A stretch of DNA of 8,016 nucleotides. Origin: Gammaproteobacteria bacterium (GTDB taxonomy: Bacteria > Pseudomonadota > Gammaproteobacteria > SZUA-152). How positions within the stretch are numbered: the first letter of the stretch is position 1; each line of letters begins with the position of its first letter. The DNA lies in contig JANTGX010000089.1 in assembly GCA_024762755.1 (NCBI GenBank), forward strand, positions 1 through 8,016, in the 5' to 3' direction. The position numbers and the translations under genes were made by a program. Positions 1-5,850 of the stretch are shown here, in pieces. Under the pieces are notes generated by a model. That model searched no databases. It was given only the letters and a program-made list of their open reading frames with translations, and had not been told where the DNA came from.

Positions 1-236
1 CCGGCCGTGGTGCAGTCCGAGCCGTTGGCGCTCTTGCACAGGGTGACCTGGGCGCGGCGCTTGATGGCCTCGCTGCGGGCCAGGTTGAGGGCGGTGACGA
101 AGTCGAGGGACTGTCCGCTCAGGCGGTTGTCCTGAATCATGTTGCTGAAACTGGGGGCGGCCATGCCCACCACCACGGCGGCGATGGCCAGGGTGACGAT
201 GAGTTCGAGCAGGGTAAATCCGTTTTGCGCGCGCAC
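1..236 (-). CDS. Second GspH/FimT-family pseudopilin, 3' end cut by window edge
   Basis: N-terminal 78 codons of a second FimT/GspH-type prepilin; the rest lies beyond the left edge. My reading starts at GTG (234-236) with GGAG at 243-246, 6 bases away. This gives a 6-residue leader M-R-A-Q-N-G, then FTLLELIVTLAIAAVVVGMA with Phe at +1 and Glu at +5, then APSFSNMIQDNRLSGQSLDF and VTALNLARSEAIKRRAQV, which is the GspH/FimT helix signature. Cysteines follow in LCKSANGSDC. An in-frame TTG at 246-248 would give a 10-residue leader but lacks a ribosome site. It is a paralogue of the gene at 7401-7988: the helix-coding DNA shares a run of about 20 identical bases and the ARSEA(I/V)KR block. It may belong to pilus or competence functions, or begin another pseudopilin cluster. 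Its function cannot be fixed without the missing end. Confidence 0.85.
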   Translation of the reverse strand, partial: MRAQNGFTLLELIVTLAIAAVVVGMAAPSFSNMIQDNRLSGQSLDFVTALNLARSEAIKRRAQVTLCKSANGSDCTTA

Positions 237-242
237 CGGGGT

Positions 243-246
243 CTCC
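243..246 (-). promoter_or_regulatory. Shine-Dalgarno core supporting the GTG start of the FimT-like gene
   Basis: GGAG on the minus strand, 6 bases before the GTG at 234-236. It favours the GTG over the in-frame TTG at 246-248, which has no comparable upstream site, and gives a 6-residue prepilin leader common in FimT proteins. Confidence 0.5.
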
Positions 247-266
247 AAGACAGTCCGTACGCGCGG

Positions 267-272
267 AGTATA
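267..272 (-). promoter_or_regulatory. Possible -10 box for the second FimT-like gene
   Basis: TATACT on the minus strand matches the sigma-70 -10 consensus at 5 of 6 positions in an otherwise GC-rich stretch. It lies about 30 bases before the proposed GTG start. I see no good -35 hexamer at 16-18 bases; the nearest TTG (TTGCCC) is only 12 bases upstream. It may be activator-dependent or a chance match. Confidence 0.3.
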
Positions 273-422
273 TCCAGAGAGGGCGGGCAAGATGGAGATG
301 AAACGGGAGAGAGACGACGGACGGCAGGCCCGCGGCGATGAGCGGACTAAAGGAGGCGGTGGGGTGGTTGAGGACGATGGCCTCGAGGCGCCGTATCCGC
401 GGCACCATGGAGACCGGCCTCG

Positions 423-452
423 GTCATGGGCCCGTCATGGCCCGGTCGTGAC
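423..452. repeat. Tandem GTCATGG(G)CCC repeat with hairpin potential
   Basis: GTCATGGGCCC (423-433) is followed directly by GTCATGGCCC (434-443), an 11/10-base direct repeat with one base missing. GGGCC (428-432) and GGCCC (439-443) can pair around a 6-base loop. The outer arms GTCAT (423-427) and GTGAC (448-452) could extend the stem across a 4-base bulge. It could be an operator-like site, an RNA structure or a chance duplication; nothing in the window tells which. Confidence 0.4.
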
Positions 453-501
453 GTGGGTGTGGATTGTCCACCGGCGCGCGTAGAGCGGTACGGGATTTCC
501 C

Positions 502-528
502 GGCGCCCAGGGCGGTGCCGGGGGCGCC
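502..528 (-). terminator. GC-only hairpin after pilE, possible weak terminator
   Basis: On the minus strand, 10 bases past the pilE stop codon, GGCGCCC and GGGCGCC pair as a 7-bp all-GC stem around a 13-base loop. A second small hairpin (CGGG-AAAT-CCCG) follows directly. No T-tract follows either, so this is not a standard Rho-independent terminator. It could stabilise the 3' end or pause the polymerase. Chance GC-rich pairing is also possible. Confidence 0.25.
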
Positions 529-538
529 CGACGGACTT

Positions 539-1027
539 CTAGCAGCTCGATGCCCAGCAGTTCTCGCCGGCGCCGAAGCTGCCGTCGTTGTTGCGGTCCC
601 AGCGACGGGCGCCGGTGCTGTCGAGCTCCAGCATGCCGTCGCCGACCTGGCCGCCCTTGGGCGTGGCGCGCAGGGTGTAGGTGCCCTGCGTCGCGGCACT
701 GATGGTGAGGTCGTAGAACTTGGTGCCGCCTTCGAGGGGGGCCTCTTTGCTGAAGATCCATGGCGAGCCGGTATTGGCCGGCGTACCGGAGGTGCCGGCG
801 GCGCCGAGGTAGCTGTTCTTTTCCGTGGCGTGGCGTTCCATGGCGCTGGCGAAGCCGCTGAGGGCGGCCTGCGCCGCGGTGCGGCGGGACTTCTTCACCG
901 AGTCCTGGTAGGCGGGCACGGCGATGCTGGCCAGGATGGCGACGATGGCGACGGTGATGATCAATTCGATGAGGGTGAAGCCGGCACTGGCCTTCGCCCC
1001 CGGCGTGGGTGTGGTGTGGGACGGCAT
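539..1027 (-). CDS. pilE: Type IV pilus minor pilin PilE
   Basis: Predicted 162-residue type IVa pilin-like minor pilin. The chosen ATG at 1027 has AGGAGA at 1033-1038. An ATG at 1045, which would add 6 residues, lacks a ribosome site. A 16-residue leader ends at Gly16, followed by FTLIELIITVAIVAILASIA with Phe17 (+1) and Glu21 (+5), then VPAYQDSVKKSRRTAAQAAL, a classic T4a alpha-1 helix. The C-terminal part has YTLRATPKGGQVGDG...LELDSTG, typical of PilE/ComP-like minor pilins. Its last 19 residues contain an EF-hand-like loop D144-R-N-N-D-G-S-F-G-A-G-E155 and the only two cysteines (157, 162), which could close a short disulfide loop. In P. aeruginosa PilE is incorporated with PilV, PilW, PilX and FimU at the tip. 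It is probably the last gene of the operon: about 300 bases follow before the next gene. Confidence 0.94.
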   Translation of the reverse strand: MPSHTTPTPGAKASAGFTLIELIITVAIVAILASIAVPAYQDSVKKSRRTAAQAALSGFASAMERHATEKNSYLGAAGTSGTPANTGSPWIFSKEAPLEGGTKFYDLTISAATQGTYTLRATPKGGQVGDGMLELDSTGARRWDRNNDGSFGAGENCWASSC

Positions 1028-1032
1028 GGGTC

Positions 1033-1038
1033 TCTCCT
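1033..1038 (-). promoter_or_regulatory. Shine-Dalgarno site fixing the pilE start
   Basis: AGGAGA on the minus strand, with 6 bases between its GGAG core and the ATG at 1025-1027. The alternative ATG at 1043-1045 is preceded by CGCGAATCC, which is not a ribosome site, so the shorter pilE reading is preferred. Confidence 0.75.
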
Positions 1039-1071
1039 GGTTCATGGATTCGCGCTTGGGCGCTGGGCGGT

Positions 1072-1464
1072 TCAGTTCTGTACCACGCTGCCCTTGGGCA
1101 GCACCCAGATGTCACTGACGGTGCGTCCGGCGGCGTCGAGCTTGATGCCCACCTCCGTCCCCTCGCGCAGGGCATACACCGAGCCGTTGCGCGTCTCTGG
1201 GGTGTAGACGCGAACATTGGGTGAGACGCGATAACGTACCCCGCCGAGCATCATCCTGCCGCCCTGCACCAGGGATCGCATGATCCCTTCGTGGTCGAAG
1301 CGCTGTGGGTAGTAGTCGGGCAGATCGCGCTCGCGCTGTTCGCCGGCACCGCCTTCTTCGTACAGGCCCCGGTGCGACGGGTTCTCGCTGGCCGCGGCGG
1401 GCAGCGCCGAGAGCAGGCCGAGCAGGGCGGCGGCGATCAGGTAGCGGGTCTTCTGTGTGTGCAT
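1072..1464 (-). CDS. PilY2-like small exported protein
   Basis: A 130-residue protein of uncertain function between pilY1 and pilE, the position held by pilY2 in P. aeruginosa. It has a clear signal peptide: basic start (MHTQKTRYL), hydrophobic core 9-22, and likely cleavage near A23-A24-A25. A charged linker (about 28-60, rich in E, R and Y) follows. The C-terminal part (about 64-128) is rich in predicted beta strands: GGVRYRVSPNVRVYTP, ALREGTEVGIKLD and TVSDIWVLPKG. This pattern of alternating strands and turns suggests a small barrel and is seen in short proteins beside pilY1. It has no cysteine. GAGGAA at 1471-1476, 6 bases before the ATG, supports the start, and the gap from the pilY1 stop is 22 bases. 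Export and operon membership are well supported. Homology to PilY2 is inferred from position and architecture, not from an alignment. Confidence 0.85.
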   Translation of the reverse strand: MHTQKTRYLIAAALLGLLSALPAAASENPSHRGLYEEGGAGEQRERDLPDYYPQRFDHEGIMRSLVQGGRMMLGGVRYRVSPNVRVYTPETRNGSVYALREGTEVGIKLDAAGRTVSDIWVLPKGSVVQN

Positions 1465-1486
1465 GGTGTGTTCCTCGATGGATCCG

Positions 1487-4400
1487 TTAATCGACGATCT
1501 CGCGCCAGGAGGTGCGGCCTTCGCCGGTGTTGCCGTCGGTGTTGGTGCCGAAGCTGCGGATATCGTCGCCTTCCTGCGTCATGCGCTGGTTGCCGATGAA
1601 GGCCGAGTCGGTGGGTGTGTCGGTGTCGAAGCGGATGCCGGTGACGATATTGGCGTCGCCGACGGTGTCGTTGACGTTGTCCAGCTTGCTGAAGCTGCGG
1701 TCGCCGTTGAGGTCGAACACGATCTTGCTGCCGGAGCCGCCGGTGTAGGGATCGAAGCCGAGCTCGAAACCACCCGCGCCGGCGGTACAGGCATTGGTGG
1801 CCCGCGGGATGATGGTGTTGACGAAGAGCAGCCCGCCACGCAGCTGGAGGTTGCGCACGGCCCGTTCGCCGGGGTATTCCACCGGGGCGAGGGTGCCGGC
1901 GGCGGGCAGATCGAGGTCGATGTGCCAGCCCTTGACCTTGAACTTGGCCGCGCCGGTGTTTTTCCAGTTGACGGCGTTGTTGGTCAGCGTGCGCACGGTG
2001 TAGCCGTGTTCCTTGTTGATCTGGTTGGTGAACACCTGCTCGACGAGCTGGTTGGTGGCGTTCTCCACCGTCACCAGCGGGTTGTTGGAGAGATCGTCCC
2101 AGATGCCGTAGATGGACTGGATGTCGGTGCTGGTGGCGTCGTCGGTGGTCATCCAGCTGCCGGTGGTGGCGATCACGATGAGGCCCGGGTCGGTGGGGTG
2201 CGGTACCACGATGGGCGTGGTGGTGATGGGCTGGATCTTGTTGACGCCCAGGGGGTCGTAGCGGGCCTGGAAGATGATCTCCGGTGTCGTCTTCCAGCCC
2301 GCCGGCGTGAGACCGCTGAGGTCGAAGCGATAGAGGTTGCCCTGCAGATCGCCGGCGTACACATAGTCGACGGTGCCATTGCCGTCGCTGTCGACGCCGC
2401 GCACGCCGCCGATGCCGTTGGGGGTCGAGCCATCGCTGCTCTCGGCCTTGCCCTTGCCGGTGCTGATCTTGATGAAGTCGGCGTCGGCGGTCCAGACGCC
2501 ATCCTGGCCGCCTTCGACGAATAGGACATAGAGGGCGGCGTCGCCATTCGTGCTGGTGCTGTTGTAGCCATTGCCGAAGATCACCACCCACTTCTGGTTA
2601 CCGCTGCCGTCCACGGCGTTGCTCATGCTGATCAGAGGCTGGCTGAAGGTGAAGCCTAGGTCGCTGTTGCCGACGCCACCGTCATCGGCCTCGGTGAACT
2701 CCCAGAGGACGTTCTTCGCCGCCGAGGACTCGGTGTCGAGATCCGCCGGCTCGGTGACGTTGAGGGCGTAGTAGCCCTTGCCGCCGGCGCCCAGGCCGCC
2801 GACCAGAACGGTGTTCCAGCTCAGCGTGCCGCTGTTGGTGCCGCCGGTGGCCGGGGTGAAGAAGGCGTCGTTCACCGCCGGCGTGAGGTCGACGAAATAC
2901 TCGTGGGTATAGTCGGGGTCGGTGAGGTGGGAAAGCTTCTGGTAGACGAGATTGGGCACGTAGGCGAAGACCTCGGAGCCGTCGCTGGTGTCGAAGGCAT
3001 GCAGCATGCCGTCGTTGGCGCCTACGTAGGTCACCTCGTTGCGGTTCTTCTTCGCCGTGACGAATTCGGCGTAGGTCTTGCCGGCGGCCTGTGGGAAGGC
3101 GCCGCCGTTGCGGCCATAGAACTGCGGCTTGCCGACGAACACCGGGGTGGAGTGCACGATGTCGCCCAGCTTGCCGGCGACGGCGGAACGCGCACGGAAT
3201 TCGCCATCGGCATAACTGCTGCCTTCGTTGGCCGACTGGCCGCGCAGGTAGTCCAGGCGCTCGTCGCCGAAGGTGTTGGTGGCGGCGGGGACGTTGGCCG
3301 GCTGCGGTGCATCGAGCAGGGCCTGTTGGCTGCCCGCGCCGGCGGTCAGGCTGGGCCAGCGGAAGGGGATGCCGGCGCTGCTCGCGCTGCCGGTGTCCTT
3401 GTAGGTAATGATGGCGCGGGTATCGCTGCTGCTGGCGACCTTCTTGTCCAGTTCCTTGGCGGCGCTCCAGGTGATGGCCTTGTTCACCACCACGTTCTTG
3501 GTCACCGGGTCGACGGTGACGGCATGCGCCTGCAGGTCGCCCTTGTTGGTCTTGGTGTTGAAGGAGGCGCGGAAGACCAGACTGCCGGCCTCCACCTCCT
3601 GGGTGTTGAAGGCCACGGCGGTGGCGGTGCCGGTGGACTTGGCGATATCGGTGAAGATGTCGCTCATGGCCTTGGCCAGGCCGACGGGGTCGTTGGCGCT
3701 GAGGAACTGCCCGCGGCCGTTGTAGGCGGCATGGCGCAGGTCGTCGACCTTGCCGGCATTACTCGCCGAGGGGTCGGTCCAGCTGAAGGGCGCGGCGGGG
3801 TTGGCGGGGTCGGCGGTGATGGTGCCGTCGACGCCGAAGCCCACGGTATAGGTCGCCATGTGCTGGTGCATGGTCTCGAAGGGCGTGGTGCTGCCCAGAT
3901 AGCCGGCGATGTCGCGCGCCGTGGTGGGCACCTCGTCGCTGAGGGCATGCAGGTCGGTCTTGTAGTAATACATGGCGACGTCGGCCAGGGTGTTGCTGAA
4001 GGTATCGGCATAGGCGCCGCCGTTGAAGTCACCGCTGCCGGCATCGGTGTTGCCCACCCCGGGTGTACCGCCGTTCCAGAAGCCGTCGGTCATGAGGATG
4101 GTGTAGTTCTGCTGACACTGGCCGCCGTCGGCGCTGGCGAGTACCGGGCAATTGGCACTGCCGGGTGTCGAGGCCCCCATGGAGCCGAAGATGTCGCCGG
4201 AGGCGCAGTCGTAGTAGCGGCCGGTGTTGCGCAGGGCCTGGCGCAGGGGCGTGCCGTTGCTGGGCCGGGTCTTGAACAACTCGTCGAGCAGGGCGCGCTT
4301 GCTGCCGCTGGCGGGGGAGACGTTCATGGAGGCCACGCGGATGCGGTTGCCGGCATTGTTATTGATGGTGGCATAGCCGATACGCGCGGTCTCGGCGGGC

Positions 4401-5230
4401 TTGACCGCGGCGCTGAAGGCCGCCTTGGCGGTCAAGTCGCGCTTGCGGTAGTAGCCGAACCAATTGGCGAAGTTCTGCTGCACGGCGGCGCTCTCGTCGC
4501 GGATCTTGTGCTCGGTCTCCTCGCCATCGTCGAACAGGCCATCACCGTCGAGGTCCTGCCAGGTGTAGTAGCGGAAGCCGTCGGGCTGGCCATCGCCGTC
4601 GCGGTCGCTCTCGAAGCGCGTGGTGCCGCCACCCCAGTTGGAGTTGTGGCGGGTCAGGTCGATGGTCTCCTGCGGGTTGTAGGGGTTGTCCGGGGCGTTG
4701 TGGATGTCGATGTCGGTATAGGGATTGCCATTGATGTCGACGCCCTCCCACGGCAGATAGACCTTGTTGGGGTCGAAGTACATGGGGTTGAAGTCGCTGT
4801 TGCGGATACGCCAGGCCTCGTCGTCGGCGGTATTGCAGTCGTTGCCATTGTCGCCATAGGTATTGCTGCCGAACTCGACGATGTAGAGATAACCGTGAAA
4901 GGTGCCGCTGTTGAAGCCGCAGTTGGCGGCGCCGTCGTCGTTGCTGTCACGGTGTTTGACGCTGCCGCTGCCCGCCGGGCTGCTGCCGTCGGGCTGGGTG
5001 CCGGTGAAGCGGCCACCGTTGGCGTAGTCCTTGGACATGACCTCCCAGTCCATGCTGCCCGAGTCGTCGTTGACGATCATGATGTTGGGCTCCACGCCGA
5101 CGATGACCTCGAGGGCATTGTTGGAGAGGTTCAACGGGCCGGCGCTGGCGGCCGTGGCGGACAGGCCGAGCAGCAGCGAGACGGCGCAGGCCAGTGCGTG
5201 GCGACGGTGTGGGTAGGTGTGGTCAGACAT
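1487..5230 (-). CDS. pilY1: Type IV pilus tip adhesin / assembly factor PilY1
   Basis: Predicted 1247-residue PilY1/PilC-type protein: exported, carried at the pilus tip by the minor pilins, and involved in adhesion, surface sensing and control of retraction. Residues 1-30 are a Sec signal peptide ending ASA. The N-terminal half is a von Willebrand A-like domain with a complete MIDAS: D55-x-S57-x-S59, T327 (NGTPL) and D382 (LMTDG). A long insertion lies before the NFANWFGYYRKRD helix (253-265). The C-terminal half is the PilC beta-propeller, with GDIVHSTPVFVGKP (689-702), VGANDGMLHAFD (736-747), LVGGLGAGGKGYYALNVT (809-826) and the calcium-site segment D947-S-D-G-N-G-T-V-D955 followed by YVYAGDLQGNLYRFDL. 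It ends in GRTSWREIVD, so it looks full length. GGAGA at 5237-5241 supports the ATG at 5230. Six cysteines remain after the signal peptide. Confidence 0.97.
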   Translation of the reverse strand: MSDHTYPHRRHALACAVSLLLGLSATAASAGPLNLSNNALEVIVGVEPNIMIVNDDSGSMDWEVMSKDYANGGRFTGTQPDGSSPAGSGSVKHRDSNDDGAANCGFNSGTFHGYLYIVEFGSNTYGDNGNDCNTADDEAWRIRNSDFNPMYFDPNKVYLPWEGVDINGNPYTDIDIHNAPDNPYNPQETIDLTRHNSNWGGGTTRFESDRDGDGQPDGFRYYTWQDLDGDGLFDDGEETEHKIRDESAAVQQNFANWFGYYRKRDLTAKAAFSAAVKPAETARIGYATINNNAGNRIRVASMNVSPASGSKRALLDELFKTRPSNGTPLRQALRNTGRYYDCASGDIFGSMGASTPGSANCPVLASADGGQCQQNYTILMTDGFWNGGTPGVGNTDAGSGDFNGGAYADTFSNTLADVAMYYYKTDLHALSDEVPTTARDIAGYLGSTTPFETMHQHMATYTVGFGVDGTITADPANPAAPFSWTDPSASNAGKVDDLRHAAYNGRGQFLSANDPVGLAKAMSDIFTDIAKSTGTATAVAFNTQEVEAGSLVFRASFNTKTNKGDLQAHAVTVDPVTKNVVVNKAITWSAAKELDKKVASSSDTRAIITYKDTGSASSAGIPFRWPSLTAGAGSQQALLDAPQPANVPAATNTFGDERLDYLRGQSANEGSSYADGEFRARSAVAGKLGDIVHSTPVFVGKPQFYGRNGGAFPQAAGKTYAEFVTAKKNRNEVTYVGANDGMLHAFDTSDGSEVFAYVPNLVYQKLSHLTDPDYTHEYFVDLTPAVNDAFFTPATGGTNSGTLSWNTVLVGGLGAGGKGYYALNVTEPADLDTESSAAKNVLWEFTEADDGGVGNSDLGFTFSQPLISMSNAVDGSGNQKWVVIFGNGYNSTSTNGDAALYVLFVEGGQDGVWTADADFIKISTGKGKAESSDGSTPNGIGGVRGVDSDGNGTVDYVYAGDLQGNLYRFDLSGLTPAGWKTTPEIIFQARYDPLGVNKIQPITTTPIVVPHPTDPGLIVIATTGSWMTTDDATSTDIQSIYGIWDDLSNNPLVTVENATNQLVEQVFTNQINKEHGYTVRTLTNNAVNWKNTGAAKFKVKGWHIDLDLPAAGTLAPVEYPGERAVRNLQLRGGLLFVNTIIPRATNACTAGAGGFELGFDPYTGGSGSKIVFDLNGDRSFSKLDNVNDTVGDANIVTGIRFDTDTPTDSAFIGNQRMTQEGDDIRSFGTNTDGNTGEGRTSWREIVD

Positions 5231-5281
5231 GATGCTTCTCCATTGACGCGCGGGCGTGCGCAGGGGCCGGCAGGGCGGGGC

Positions 5282-5836
5282 CTACAGGCGTTTTCCCCAG
5301 GTCGATTGCAGGATGACGGCGGCGGTGTCGGAGCCGCCGGTGCCGCGCGCGGTGATCAGAAAGGTCTCGATCTTGCCGGCGCCGGTGCCCTGGCCATAGT
5401 TGCTCTGGTTGAGGGCGTCGGCGGCGTCCACCGTGGTGGCCAGGTGTTGGATGACATAGCGCGGCGGGCTGGCGACCTTGTAGCTGTTGCCGAAGCCGCT
5501 GTATTCCCGGCTGTCGGCCGCGGTCCAGGTGATGTCTTCCCAGATGCGCATGTAGGAGCGGTCGTACAGGCCATCGCTGCCGTTGGTGTCGAAGGTATTG
5601 GTGGCGATGATGTTGTCCTGGATGTATTTCTCCGCCTCGCGCAGGGCCGCCTCGGCGGCCTGGAAGGCGAGGTTGCGGTCGTGCAGGTTCCGCGTCATCT
5701 TTTCCTCCATCGCCGAGCCCTTCATGCTGGTGACGCCGAGCAGGGTCATCACCAGCAGCATGATCAGACTGACGATGAGCACGGCGCCGCGCTGCTGCTG
5801 GAGGCCGGGGCCGCGCTGGTCGAATGGCAGAGTCAT
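5282..5836 (-). CDS. pilX: Type IV pilus minor pilin PilX
   Basis: Predicted 184-residue minor pilin (GspK-like position at the pilus tip). I start it at the ATG at 5836 because AAGGAGG lies 7 bases upstream. The in-frame ATG at 5914 would add 26 residues inside pilW without a pilin-like leader. The N-terminus has the PilX form: QQQRG (13-17), then AVLIVSLIMLLVMTLLGVTS, with Ala at +1 and Val in place of Glu at +5. Next come NLHDRNLAFQAAEAALREAE (50-69), PPRYVIQHL (124-132) and a C-terminal ITARGTGGS...VILQSTWGKRL stretch, all familiar from PilX. It contains no cysteine, unlike the other minor pilins here. It lies between pilW (13-base gap) and pilY1 (51-base gap). Lack of Glu5 is known for PilX/GspK and suits a tip position. 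Confidence 0.95.
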   Translation of the reverse strand: MTLPFDQRGPGLQQQRGAVLIVSLIMLLVMTLLGVTSMKGSAMEEKMTRNLHDRNLAFQAAEAALREAEKYIQDNIIATNTFDTNGSDGLYDRSYMRIWEDITWTAADSREYSGFGNSYKVASPPRYVIQHLATTVDAADALNQSNYGQGTGAGKIETFLITARGTGGSDTAAVILQSTWGKRL

Positions 5837-5843
5837 CTCGTTC

Positions 5844-5850
5844 CCTCCTT
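5844..5850 (-). promoter_or_regulatory. Strong Shine-Dalgarno site of pilX
   Basis: AAGGAGG on the minus strand, nearly perfect to the anti-SD of 16S rRNA. It begins on the last base of the pilW TAA codon and sits 7 bases before the pilX ATG (5834-5836). It decides the pilX start in favour of the shorter 184-residue reading. Confidence 0.88.

Larger units (their letters stand above)
237..538. other. Intergenic region between pilE and the second FimT-like gene
   Basis: This is the only gap of about 300 bases in the window. I find no convincing gene in it on either strand; the open frames crossing it lack ribosome sites and recognisable motifs. It holds a GC-rich hairpin just after pilE, a short tandem repeat able to fold (422-452), a pyrimidine-rich minus-strand stretch (about 277-345) and a possible -10 box at 267-272. 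It probably ends the pilE transcript, at least in part, and contains the promoter of the downstream FimT-like gene. Confidence 0.6.

Noticed and set aside
139..483. A 114-codon plus-strand frame crossing the pilE-fimT gap
   Set aside because: Its first part is antisense to the FimT helix-coding region. The rest is Arg/Gly-rich without ribosome site or motif.
1437..2591. A 384-codon minus-strand frame inside pilY1
   Set aside because: It is an Arg/Gln/His-rich out-of-frame shadow of pilY1, which has full family motifs in its own frame here.
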